Source: Hyphomonadaceae bacterium
Lineage (GTDB): Bacteria; Pseudomonadota; Alphaproteobacteria; Caulobacterales; Hyphomonadaceae
DNA length: 54,747 nt
NCBI GenBank assembly: GCA_022844475.1
Contig: JALHLR010000024.1
Span: 1 to 54,747 of the forward strand
Direction: 5' to 3'
Shown here piece by piece: positions 27,958 to 35,810 of this stretch; position 1 is the stretch's first letter, and each line of letters opens with the position of its first letter. Below the pieces are notes generated by a model, which worked only from the letters and a program-made list of their open reading frames with translations, was not told the origin of the DNA and did no database searches. The position numbers and the translations under genes are program-made.

Positions 27958-28565
27958 AGCACGCCATCATCGTCGGCCATCCCGACCCATCGAGCTTCAC
28001 GCTGGCAATGGCGAATGCCTACGCGAAATGCCTCTCGGCGCGTGGCCATGAAACGTTTGTCCGCGACCTCTATCGGCTCGACTTCGACCCGTGTCTCAAA
28101 TTGTCCGAGATGCCCAGCCGACCCGACTGGGCGCCAGCGCCGGATGTTGTCGCCGAACGGGGACTGCTGGCTGACGCCAACGTCTTCGCCTTCATCTATC
28201 CGCTCTGGTTCAATTCACCGCCGGCGATCATCAAGGGATACATTGATCGTGTCTTCGGTATGGGATTTGGCTACGCCAGACTGCATTCTGGCGGCCATGA
28301 CCCCCTGCTGACCAACCGCCATCTCATCCATATCACCGCTTCGGCTTCCTCCTCGGCCTGGCTTGGTGAACAGGGCGTGTCGGGCTCAAGCCGCACGCTC
28401 TTCCAGGACACCTTCGCCAAGGTTTGCGGATTGCGCGTTCGCCCGAGCGTTCATTTTGACGGCATCCTCCCCGGCCTCGCTCCACAATGGCTGGCCGCCA
28501 ATCTGAAGACCCTTGAAACCAGGCTGATCCAGTATTTTGGGCCGGGCAGCACTGACCTTACCTGA
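27954..28565 (+). CDS. NAD(P)H-dependent flavodoxin-fold oxidoreductase (NQO1/MdaB-like)
   Basis: A 203-residue flavoprotein-type enzyme. The N terminus IIVGHPDPSSFTLAMANAY is the FMN/FAD-binding loop of the NAD(P)H:quinone oxidoreductase family. FAFIYPLWFNSPPAIIKGYIDRVFGMGFGY is its second signature (residues about 80-109). Such cytosolic enzymes reduce quinones or nitro compounds by two electrons. The ATG 27954 lies in the ATGA overlap with the histidine kinase stop, so translation is coupled; pairing with a kinase bearing a CxxC suggests redox sensing, which is inference. Confidence 0.92.
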   Translation: MKHAIIVGHPDPSSFTLAMANAYAKCLSARGHETFVRDLYRLDFDPCLKLSEMPSRPDWAPAPDVVAERGLLADANVFAFIYPLWFNSPPAIIKGYIDRVFGMGFGYARLHSGGHDPLLTNRHLIHITASASSSAWLGEQGVSGSSRTLFQDTFAKVCGLRVRPSVHFDGILPGLAPQWLAANLKTLETRLIQYFGPGSTDLT

Positions 28566-28683
28566 GTTCCTTCGCCGGGAGTGCGAAGCTGCAACTCGAC
28601 TGCCTGCTTCGGGCCAACCCCGCCCGCTCGCAGACGGCGAGCCCCCGATCCCGTACCGATCCACCCAGCCCGCACACGGCAGC

Positions 28684-28712
28684 TTGACATCCCGCCCCCC
28701 GGGCTCTTTTAC
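28684..28712 (+). promoter_or_regulatory. Promoter of rbfA, probably producing a leaderless mRNA
   Basis: TTGACA (28684-28689), exactly 17 bp, then TTTTAC (28707-28712). The predicted transcription start falls at 28718-28720, on the rbfA ATG (28719). No Shine-Dalgarno sequence precedes that ATG. Confidence 0.6.
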
Positions 28713-28718
28713 AGATCG

Positions 28719-29102
28719 ATGAAACCGCCCACACAGAGACAGTTGCGCGCCGGCGAGCTTATCCGCCATGCGCTCACCGATATCCTCGCTCGCGAGGAGT
28801 TCGACGACCCGGCCCTGCACGGCAAGTCGATTACCATCACCGAAGTCCGCATCTCGCCCGATCTCAAGAACGCCACGGCCTTTTCCGCCCCGCTCGGCGG
28901 CGATGACATGGCCAAGACCATCGAGGCGCTGAACCGCGTCGCCGGCTTCCTGCGCGGCCGGCTCAGCCGCGAGATCGACATGCGCTTCACACCAATCCTC
29001 CGCTTCATCTCCGACGACAGCTATGACGAGGCGCGCCGGATCGACCAGCTGCTCGCCTCCGAACGCGTGCGCCGCGACCTCGAGCGCAGGGACGAGGACT
29101 GA
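28719..29102 (+). CDS. rbfA: 30S ribosome-binding factor RbfA
   Basis: A 127-residue KH-fold protein needed for late 30S maturation and cold adaptation. Family features: TQRQLRAGELIRHALTDILA at the N terminus, ITITEVRISPDLKNATAF, and the C-terminal MRFTPILRFISDDSYDEARRIDQLL. The ATG 28719 gives the normal family length; an upstream extension to 28581 is Pro/Arg-rich and would cover the promoter. In many relatives rbfA follows infB directly and is followed by truB; here neither holds, and it has its own promoter and is followed 5 nt later by a uridine kinase gene. Confidence 0.96.
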   Translation: MKPPTQRQLRAGELIRHALTDILAREEFDDPALHGKSITITEVRISPDLKNATAFSAPLGGDDMAKTIEALNRVAGFLRGRLSREIDMRFTPILRFISDDSYDEARRIDQLLASERVRRDLERRDED

Positions 29103-29107
29103 TCGCC

Positions 29108-29803
29108 ATGTCCGCCGCAAAGCCCGCCTTCATGATCGCCGTGACGGGCGGCTCCGGCTCCGGCAAGACCACGCTCGCGCGCGCGCTTCATGCCCGCCTC
29201 GGCGAGGACAAGTGCCAGCTGGTGACGGAGGACAACTACTATTTCGGCCGCGCCCACTATGGCGAGGCAGCGCTTCACATGTCCCACCCCGAACTCGAAC
29301 GCACCTTCGACTTCGACGACCCCGCCAACAAGGACATGGCCCACCTGCGCCGCGACATCGAGGCTCTGAAGCGCGGCGAGACGGTGGAGCAGCCGGTCTA
29401 CGATTTCCCGACGCACGACCGAAAAGCCGGCGCGGTGAAACTGGTGGAATCCCGCCCCCTCGTGATCGTCGAGGGCATCCACGTCCTCTCGGATCTCACC
29501 TTCATCGAACTCTTCGATCTCACCGTCTTCGTCGATGCCCCAGCCGACCTCCGCCTGATCCGCCGCATCCGCCGCGACGAGGCCGAACGCGGCCGCTGCG
29601 CAGAAAGCGTGATCCAGCAATACCTTCGCTTCGTGCGTCCCGCGCAGACCCGCTTCATCGATCCCGCGCGCCACTATTGCGATATCGTCGTGGCATGCGA
29701 AGCGGCCCCGCCCAACCGGCTTGCCCCGCCCGACGCAGACTCGGTCGATCGCCTGGTTGCGCCTGTCTGGGTCCAGCTGCAGAAGCTCGGCGTCGCCGGC
29801 TAA
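29108..29803 (+). CDS. udk: Uridine kinase family protein
   Basis: A 231-residue P-loop kinase. The Walker A motif GGSGSGKTT is at residues 14-22; YDFPTHDRK and VESRPLVIVEGIHVL match uridine kinase/phosphoribulokinase signatures, and RIRRDEAERGR is the lid. Likely reaction: ATP-dependent phosphorylation of uridine/cytidine to UMP/CMP in pyrimidine salvage. The substrate could be another nucleoside because the family is broad. It starts 5 nt after rbfA and is probably co-transcribed. Confidence 0.9.
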   Translation: MSAAKPAFMIAVTGGSGSGKTTLARALHARLGEDKCQLVTEDNYYFGRAHYGEAALHMSHPELERTFDFDDPANKDMAHLRRDIEALKRGETVEQPVYDFPTHDRKAGAVKLVESRPLVIVEGIHVLSDLTFIELFDLTVFVDAPADLRLIRRIRRDEAERGRCAESVIQQYLRFVRPAQTRFIDPARHYCDIVVACEAAPPNRLAPPDADSVDRLVAPVWVQLQKLGVAG

Positions 29804-29928
29804 CCCGACCTTCAGGGACGGGGAACCTGCCCCGAAACAACCTGTTCCATGTCCACGCCGCTCCGCCGGCACGGAGGACATCTGCTGGCCGCCCCCCGCC
29901 GCGGCGAGGACGCCAAGGCGCGATCCGC

Positions 29929-30063
29929 GTGCTCTCCGTCGGCATCGCCTTGCTCGCCTGCACCGCGATGCTCCTGCCAGGCGCGCAACCGGTCGCGCCC
30001 GAAAGCCGCAGAATCGAAACGCAGGGGACTGCGGCTCAGGAAACTGCAGAGTCTCCAGACTGA
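29929..30063 (+). CDS. Possible 44-residue membrane or secreted peptide
   Basis: Starting at GTG 29929, the frame encodes a hydrophobic N terminus (about 18 residues, LSVGIALLACTAMLLPGA) and a polar Gln/Glu-rich tail. An AAGG lies about 12 nt upstream. It is the only piece of the udk-fabI gap, apart from the 30238 gene, that looks like protein. No homologue is recognised and the start is not ATG, so this is tentative. The rest of 29804-30237 shows only a small hairpin at 30182-30196 (GCGAGC/GCTCGC). Confidence 0.25.
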   Translation: MLSVGIALLACTAMLLPGAQPVAPESRRIETQGTAAQETAESPD

Positions 30064-30237
30064 ACCGCAATCTGACCGTTGCCGTCAGAACAACTCCGCG
30101 TTACCGTGGCTTCATAGAGAGGCGGAAGGCGTAAACGCCAAAAGCCCCTGATCCTCCCCCGGACCATCTCCTCCCCAGGAAGCGAGCCTTGCTCGCAGAT
30201 GCGTTGCGCGAGCTGCGCGCAGACCGGGAGCGATGCA

Positions 30238-30474
30238 ATGACGTCAGGTACAGACAGTGAGCACAGCCAGGGCGCAACGCAGCCCGTGCTGAGTGATCGC
30301 GTCCGCAACGCCCTTGTCGTTGTGAGCGGCGCTGCGATGATGATGGGGCTCGCCATTGCAGCCATGTCGATGCTCACCGCGCCCGATGGCTGGGTGATGA
30401 AGGCCACACATCAGGCCTTGCAGGATCAGCAGCAGGCCATCGCGACCAGCTACCTCGTCAATCACGGCGAATAG
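30238..30474 (+). CDS. Small single-span membrane protein
   Basis: A 78-residue protein. A polar Ser/Thr/Gln-rich cytosolic start (about 1-25) is followed by one membrane helix (NALVVVSGAAMMMGLAIAAM, about 26-47) and a C-terminal region with a short helix rich in Gln (ATHQALQDQQQAIATSYL). GGGAG lies 8 nt before ATG 30238; the upstream frame to 30199 is less likely. It is convergent with fabI (6-bp gap). I do not recognise a family. Confidence 0.5.
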   Translation: MTSGTDSEHSQGATQPVLSDRVRNALVVVSGAAMMMGLAIAAMSMLTAPDGWVMKATHQALQDQQQAIATSYLVNHGE

Positions 30475-30480
30475 CCCGGC

Positions 30481-31317
30481 TCAGGCCGCCCCGCCGCCTT
30501 CGGAAATGTCCGGCACGCCCACGACGTGGAAGCCTGCATCAACGTGCACGACTTCGCCCGTGATCGACCGACCGATCGGTGACAGCAGATAGAGCGCGCA
30601 CCCCGCCACGCCCTCCATCGAGGTGTCTTCCTTCAGCAGCGACCAGTCGCGCCCCGTGCCCATCAGGCTCTTGCCGCCGCGAATGCCCGCCAGCGACAGC
30701 GTCCGCATCGCGCCTGCCGAAATCGCATTCACGCGAATGCCCTTCGCACCAAGATCGCGCGCAGCATACCGCGTCGAGGCTTCAAGCGCCGCCTTCGCCA
30801 CGCCCATCACATTGTACGACGGTACGGTCCGCTCGGCGCCGAGATAGGTCATGCACACGATCGACCCGCCGCCTTCCTCCCTTGATGGCATGATCTCTGA
30901 GGCGCGCCGCGCGCAGTCGATGAAGGAGTAGACCGAGATGTCCATCGCGCGCCGGAAGCCCTCGCGCGTCGTGTTGGCCACCATCGATCCCTGCAGCTCT
31001 TCCTTGCCAGCGAAGGCGATCGAGTGGACGAGGAAATCGATCTTTCCCCACTTCGCCTTGATCGCCGCAAACGCCGCATCCATGCTCGCGTCATCGGTCA
31101 CGTCGGCGGAAATCATCGTGTCCATGCCGATCGATTCCACCAGCGGCCGCACCCGGCGCTCCAGGTTTTCGCCCTGATAGGTGAAGGCGATCTCCGCCCC
31201 CTGAGCGGCGAGCTGCTGCGCGATGCCCCAGGCGATCGAGCTGTCGTTGGCCACGCCCATCACGACGCCGCGCTTGCCCTTCATCAGGTCGCCAGTGGGA
31301 AAGGACCATTTCGACAT
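30481..31317 (-). CDS. fabI: Enoyl-[acyl-carrier-protein] reductase, FabI type
   Basis: A 278-residue short-chain-dehydrogenase-type enzyme that catalyses the last reductive step of type II fatty acid elongation using NADH. The cofactor loop GVANDSSIAWGIAQQL is the FabI version of the glycine motif. The catalytic pair is in YNVMGVAK (Tyr-x6-Lys), and VHSIAFAGKEELQG is also typical. The Tyr-x6-Lys spacing marks the FabI class targeted by triclosan. It lies downstream of fabA and fabB on the same strand but 466 bp from fabB, so it may have its own promoter. Confidence 0.97.
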   Translation of the reverse strand: MSKWSFPTGDLMKGKRGVVMGVANDSSIAWGIAQQLAAQGAEIAFTYQGENLERRVRPLVESIGMDTMISADVTDDASMDAAFAAIKAKWGKIDFLVHSIAFAGKEELQGSMVANTTREGFRRAMDISVYSFIDCARRASEIMPSREEGGGSIVCMTYLGAERTVPSYNVMGVAKAALEASTRYAARDLGAKGIRVNAISAGAMRTLSLAGIRGGKSLMGTGRDWSLLKEDTSMEGVAGCALYLLSPIGRSITGEVVHVDAGFHVVGVPDISEGGGAA

Positions 31318-31783
31318 GACTGGCTCCTGATCGCTGAAGCTCGCGGGGTAGGGGCGGGGAAGGGGCCAGTCAAGTCAGCCGCTATCTCCGAGCACGCCGC
31401 CAGCTTGCACTCGAACGGCAGGCCTCACCAAGGGCCGCTATGGGTCCGCGCGAGAGGCGCCGGAGGGAACTCGCCAGAATTGGTCCGGGGCTAACCTTGC
31501 CGCCGCTCAAATGAGATCGGGTGAAAGTGATCTGCCAACACCCTCATTTCGACCGTCCATTGGCCATCGCAATCGCCTTCCAAAGTGAAGGACAGACAGG
31601 CGCGCGGATTATCCCTCGGCATTCCCCGCAGGTCGATTTCGTCGTCCCAGCCAATTGCTCGAATTTGAGGGTCACAGGGCGCCGCCTTCGCCTCATCATG
31701 ACGACGGAGCGGTGAACGCCTCACCTGGGCCAGCATGCAGGGCCCTGGCTGAATCCAGCCGCCAGACGACGCTGTCCCGGTCC
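31318..31783. other. Long fabB-fabI spacer
   Basis: 466 bp inside an otherwise compact fab cluster. It contains one weak minus-strand open frame (31491-31736, listed separately). No terminator with a T-run was seen; a separate fabI promoter is likely somewhere before 31317. Confidence 0.4.
31491..31736 (-). CDS. Doubtful small hypothetical protein in the fabB-fabI spacer
   Basis: An 81-residue frame from ATG 31736. The second half (IRAIGWDDEIDLRGMP onward) alternates hydrophobic and acidic residues like a small alpha/beta domain and is less Arg/Ala-rich than the random frames around it. The first 25 residues look non-coding, and there is no clear ribosome-binding site. It could be a real orphan, a fragment or chance. 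Confidence 0.3.
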   Translation of the reverse strand: MLAQVRRSPLRRHDEAKAAPCDPQIRAIGWDDEIDLRGMPRDNPRACLSFTLEGDCDGQWTVEMRVLADHFHPISFERRQG

Positions 31784-33025
31784 TCAGACCTTCGCCACCG
31801 CGATAGATCCGTTGGTGCCGCCAAAGCCGAACGAGTTCGACATCACCATCTTGATGACGGCTTCGCGCGCCTCGCGGATGATGTTGACGCCGTAGGCAAG
31901 CGGGTCGAGCCGGTCGATGTTGATGGAGGGCGCCACGAAACGCTCCTTCATCATGATCAGCGAGTAGATCAGCTCCTGCACGCCGGCCCCGCCGAGGCAG
32001 TGGCCCGTCATCGACTTGGTGGCCGAGATCATCGGCTGGTCCGCCGCCTCTTGCCCGAACACTTCGCGCACAGCCTCCAGCTCCTTCACGTCGCCCACTG
32101 GTGTCGATGTGGCGTGCGGGTTGAGATAATCCGGTGCGCGCCCGGCCTGCGCCATGGCAAGCCGCATCGCCCGCACGGCGCCTTCGCCCGACGGCGCAAC
32201 CATGTCGTAGCCATCCGAGGTTGCGCCATAGCCGACCACTTCGCCATAGATCGTCGCCCCACGGCGCTTGGCGTGCTCGTACTCTTCCAGCACAACCATC
32301 CCGGCGCCGCCAGCGATCACGAAGCCATCGCGATCGGCGTCATAGGCGCGCGAGGCGCGCTGCGGCTCGGCATTGTATTTCGACGACATCGCGCCAAGCC
32401 CGTCGAACAGGCAGGACAGTGTCCAGTCGAGCTCCTCGCCGCCGCCGGCGAACATCACGTCCTGCTTGCCCCACTGGATCTGCTCGGTCGCAGCGCCCAC
32501 GCAATGCAGCGACGTCGTGCACGCGGACGAGATCGAATAGTTCACGCCCAGGACCTTGAAGAGCGTCGACAGCGTGGCCGATGCTGTCGAGGACATCGCC
32601 TTGGGCACGGCGAACGGCCCGATCCGCCGCGGCGAGCCCTTCTCGCGGGTCGAATCTGCCGCCGCCACGATGGCGCGTGTGGACGGTCCGCCCGTGCCCA
32701 CGATCAGCCCCGTGCGCGGGTTGGAGATGATGCTTTCGTCGAGGCCGGCATCGGCGATCGCCTGCGTCATCGACATGTGGCACCAGCCGGCGCCATCGCC
32801 CATGAAGCGCATGGCCCGCTTGTCAACGTGGTCTTCCGGCATGGCGTTCGGCTTGCCGGCCACCTGCGACTTGAAGCCCTTCTCGGCATACTCCGGCATG
32901 AACGTGATGCCTGACTTGCCAGCCTTCAGGCTGTCGGAAACTTCCTTGATCGTGTCGCCGATGGACGAGACGATGCCCATGCCGGTGATAACCACCCTGC
33001 GCAGATCGGGGCCGCTGGCCGCCAT
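31784..33025 (-). CDS. fabB: Beta-ketoacyl-ACP synthase I
   Basis: A 413-residue thiolase-fold condensing enzyme. Nucleophile Cys lies in [14 protein letters not shown], the two catalytic His in [10 protein letters not shown] and [11 protein letters not shown], and a C-terminal NSFGFGGTN. The FabB (KAS I) assignment, rather than FabF, rests on adjacency to fabA and overall pattern. It elongates the cis-3-decenoyl-ACP made by FabA in unsaturated fatty acid synthesis. The start ATG 33025 has GGGAG about 10 nt upstream; an in-frame GTG at 33067 would add 14 residues without a family match. Confidence 0.96.
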   Translation of the reverse strand: MAASGPDLRRVVITGMGIVSSIGDTIKEVSDSLKAGKSGITFMPEYAEKGFKSQVAGKPNAMPEDHVDKRAMRFMGDGAGWCHMSMTQAIADAGLDESIISNPRTGLIVGTGGPSTRAIVAAADSTREKGSPRRIGPFAVPKAMSSTASATLSTLFKVLGVNYSISSACTTSLHCVGAATEQIQWGKQDVMFAGGGEELDWTLSCLFDGLGAMSSKYNAEPQRASRAYDADRDGFVIAGGAGMVVLEEYEHAKRRGATIYGEVVGYGATSDGYDMVAPSGEGAVRAMRLAMAQAGRAPDYLNPHATSTPVGDVKELEAVREVFGQEAADQPMISATKSMTGHCLGGAGVQELIYSLIMMKERFVAPSINIDRLDPLAYGVNIIREAREAVIKMVMSNSFGFGGTNGSIAVAKV

Positions 33026-33086
33026 CGCGATGTCTCTCCCTTGAACCTTACGCCCGGCTTGTCCCACCGCGAGGCCGCGCTGGAAC

Positions 33087-33629
33087 CTAGCCGCCGATCT
33101 TCATCAAGCCAACTTTCATGTCCTTGGCGGTGTAGATTTTTTCGCCGTCAAGAAACACGCTTCCGTCAGCAATGCCCATCGTCAGATGCGAGCGGATCGC
33201 CCGCCGGATATCGATCTCGTAGCGCACAAGCTTCTTCTCCGGTGTCACCTGCCCGGTGAACTTGCACTCGCCGACGCCAAGCGCCCGGCCCTTGCCAGGC
33301 GAGCCCGACCAGCCGAGCCAGAAGCCGACCAGCTGCCACATTGCATCCAGTCCCAGGCACCCCGGCATCACGGGATCCCCCGGGAAGTGGCATTTGAAGA
33401 ACCACAGATCGGGATTGATATCGAGTTCGGCAACGATGTGACCGCGTTTGTGAGGTCCGCCATCGAGCGTAATCTCGGTTATGCGGTCCAGCATCAGCAT
33501 GGGCGGCGCCGGCAGGCGCGCATTGCCCGGCCCGAACAGCTCACCCTGGCTGCTCTTCAGCAGTTCGTCGTAACTGTACGCGCTCTGCGGCGTGTGCAGC
33601 GCGTGGGGGGGCGTGATGTCTTGAGTCAT
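33087..33629 (-). CDS. fabA: 3-hydroxydecanoyl-ACP dehydratase/isomerase
   Basis: A 180-residue hot-dog-fold enzyme that dehydrates 3-hydroxydecanoyl-ACP and isomerises the trans-2 to the cis-3 product, the branch point to unsaturated fatty acids. The signature [21 protein letters not shown] carries the catalytic His; the Asp is in LGLDAMWQ. The length is normal. The ATG 33629 is preceded by GGAG 6 nt upstream. It is the first gene of fabA-fabB(-fabI), 61 bp before fabB. Confidence 0.97.
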   Translation of the reverse strand: MTQDITPPHALHTPQSAYSYDELLKSSQGELFGPGNARLPAPPMLMLDRITEITLDGGPHKRGHIVAELDINPDLWFFKCHFPGDPVMPGCLGLDAMWQLVGFWLGWSGSPGKGRALGVGECKFTGQVTPEKKLVRYEIDIRRAIRSHLTMGIADGSVFLDGEKIYTAKDMKVGLMKIGG

Positions 33630-33746
33630 GGGCCGCTCCGCCCCGTCTTGCTCGACACATGTCTCGCCTGACAGGGGAGAGGCCCGTTAACACGCGGGGG
33701 GCATGTGGCCAAGCGGCGCCAGCTAACGGGGCGGAACCCGAAAAAC

Positions 33747-34328
33747 CTAGCGATTTCCGGGTACGGCCCGCAGCGTGTCGGCACCCCAGAGATCGGCCTT
33801 CTCGACCCAACCCTTGCGTCCGTCGCCTTCGACGCGGCACCAGACCTGTCCGCAATCTCCAAGGGAAACAACCGCGCCGGCGCCAAAACGCGCGATTTTC
33901 ACCGCGTCTGTGCGCGGCTCGCGGTAGATCACGCCGACCTGGGTCGTGATTGCGGTGCGTTTTGCCGCCAGCTGGCTCTGGTTGATCCAGACCTCGTCGC
34001 CCATCGGGTCGCGGATCATCCGCCAATCCTTGCTCTCGCGGATGACGACGACCGGCAGTCCTGCACGCTCATAGGTCCAGCGCACCGGGTAATCCGGGCT
34101 CGGACCTGCGCGGCCATTGACCTCGTCGTAGCGTAAGCTCGCATAACGCGGCACGGTCTGGCCGGAAAAGTCGCTGACACGGGCTTCCATGCCTTCCGCG
34201 GCAAACGCCTTGAAGCTGCCCGGCGTCAGCGTTTCCTGCGCCAGCGCAGGAGATGCCAGCGCGAATGCGGCGCCAAAGACTTGAGCAAGGACCGGGAAAA
34301 GGAAGGGGCTGCGGCGGTTTTTGCTCAC
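33747..34328 (-). CDS. Exported bacterial SH3-domain protein
   Basis: A 193-residue secreted protein from GTG 34328, which places a clean Sec signal peptide at the N terminus (cleavage near ALAQE) with AAGG 10 nt upstream. The mature part has two SH3-like repeats of the SH3_4 type: RYASLRYDEVNGRAGPSPDY...WRMIRDPMGDEVWI and REPRTDAVKIARFGAGAVVSL...WCRVEGDGRKGWVEK. The two Cys in GDCGQVWCRV may form a disulfide. Such domains bind peptidoglycan or cell-wall peptides. A longer frame from GTG 34403 would bury the signal. Confidence 0.88.
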   Translation of the reverse strand: MSKNRRSPFLFPVLAQVFGAAFALASPALAQETLTPGSFKAFAAEGMEARVSDFSGQTVPRYASLRYDEVNGRAGPSPDYPVRWTYERAGLPVVVIRESKDWRMIRDPMGDEVWINQSQLAAKRTAITTQVGVIYREPRTDAVKIARFGAGAVVSLGDCGQVWCRVEGDGRKGWVEKADLWGADTLRAVPGNR

Positions 34329-34575
34329 GGCTCGACTGCCTTCATGCTGGGAAATCAGACGCTCATGAGAAGCACGGGGTCGTGAAAACCGGCTTAACCA
34401 CACAATCGAAATTGCGGTGAATCACGCATTAGGCTTTACGCGTCGGCTGCAGTTGGCCCTTCGCCCCCGCTTTGATAGACCGGACGTCACGCGCTCCCTT
34501 ATCGAACGCCCAGAGAGCCGCCAGAGAGCGGAAAGTCCCGAAGACCACAGAAGACCAGAGGAAACGGTCCCGCCC

Positions 34576-35568
34576 ATGCCGACGTCACGCCCCAAGCTGA
34601 AAGTGATCGTGACCCGCCGGTTGCCCGAACCGGTCGAGACCCGGATGAGCGAACTCTTCGACGTCGAGCTCAACGCCACCGACACGCCGATGACGATCGA
34701 GCAGCTGGCCGAAGCCGCCGCTCGCTGCGACGTACTCGTTCCGACCATCACCGACCGTATCGATGGCCGCATGCTTGCCCGCGCCAGCGACCGTCTCCGC
34801 CTCATCGCCCAGTTCGGCGTCGGCGTGAACAATATCGACGTCCAGGCCTGCATTTCGCGCGGCATCACCGTCACCAACACGCCCGGCGTCCTCACCGAAG
34901 ACACAGCCGACATGACGATGGGGCTGATCCTGTCCGTGCCGCGCCGCATCGTTGATGGCGTCGCAGCGATGCAGTCGGGCCAGTTCACGGGGTGGTCGCC
35001 CACCTGGATGCTTGGCCGCCGCATCTACGGCAAACGCCTCGGCATCATCGGCATGGGCCGCATCGGCACGGCCGTCGCCCGCCGCGCCCGCGCCTTCGGC
35101 CTCCAGATCCACTACCACAACCGCAAGCCGGTCCGGCCGCAGATCGCCGAAGAACTCGAAGCCACCTACTGGGACAGCCTCGACCAGATGCTGGCCCGCA
35201 TGGACATCGTCTCGGTCAACTGCCCGCACACGCCCGCGACCTTCCACCTGCTCAGCGCCCGCCGCATCAAGCTGATGAAGCGCGAAGCCTATCTGGTGAA
35301 CACCGCCCGCGGCGAGGTCATCGACGAAGCCGCCCTGATCCGCGCGCTGGAAGCCGGCGACATCGCGGGGGCAGGGCTCGACGTGTTCGAGAACGAGCCC
35401 AACGTGAACCCGCGCCTCAAGGCGCTGCGCAACGTCGTGCTCCTGCCGCACATGTCCTCCGCCACGATCGAAGGCCGCATCGACATGGGCGAGAAAGTCA
35501 TCATCAACATCAAGACCTTCGCCGACGGACACAAACCGCCAGACAGGGTCATCCCGGCGATGCTGTAG
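34576..35568 (+). CDS. D-2-hydroxyacid dehydrogenase (glyoxylate/hydroxypyruvate reductase-like)
   Basis: A 330-residue NAD(P)-dependent dehydrogenase. The Rossmann motif GIIGMGRIGTAVARRARAFG is at about residues 155-174. Catalytic residues are Arg in NCPHTPATF...VNTARGEV, Glu in DVFENEP and His in LLPHMSSAT. Likely substrates are glyoxylate or hydroxypyruvate. The start ATG 34576 gives the usual length; AGAGGAAA lies rather far upstream (about 14 nt). The in-frame GTG at 34417 would add an Arg-rich leader unlike the family. It is divergent from the SH3 gene. Confidence 0.93.
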   Translation: MPTSRPKLKVIVTRRLPEPVETRMSELFDVELNATDTPMTIEQLAEAAARCDVLVPTITDRIDGRMLARASDRLRLIAQFGVGVNNIDVQACISRGITVTNTPGVLTEDTADMTMGLILSVPRRIVDGVAAMQSGQFTGWSPTWMLGRRIYGKRLGIIGMGRIGTAVARRARAFGLQIHYHNRKPVRPQIAEELEATYWDSLDQMLARMDIVSVNCPHTPATFHLLSARRIKLMKREAYLVNTARGEVIDEAALIRALEAGDIAGAGLDVFENEPNVNPRLKALRNVVLLPHMSSATIEGRIDMGEKVIINIKTFADGHKPPDRVIPAML

Positions 35569-35670
35569 GCGCAGCCTGCTGGACCGGGTTCCGCCCGAAC
35601 CTGACGCAAAGGTCGCTCGAAGCGCGGGAACTGAGGGTTAACGTGCCGTCCGCGGGGGCTTGTCTGCCCG

Positions 35671-35698
35671 CCGTCACCACTCCGTCACGCTGCGTCAC
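35671..35698 (+). repeat. Three CGTCAC direct repeats at helical spacing
   Basis: CGTCAC occurs at 35672, 35683 and 35693, that is every 10-11 bp; the first two read CCGTCAC-N4-CCGTCAC. The layout resembles response-regulator arrays such as the Pho box (CTGTCAT-N4-CTGTCAT). They lie 113-140 bp upstream of the SH3/TolA-C-like gene, in the 242-bp gap after the dehydrogenase. Confidence 0.4.
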
Positions 35699-35810
35699 CA
35701 CCCCCGCTGCACTCCCGCCATGCTTTGGCCCGGCTGTTGTGGCCTGTTAAGCCGACTTCCGGTAAGTCCAGACTTGCTCGGGCCCCCGCCGGAACAGAGT
35801 GGATTGCAGC

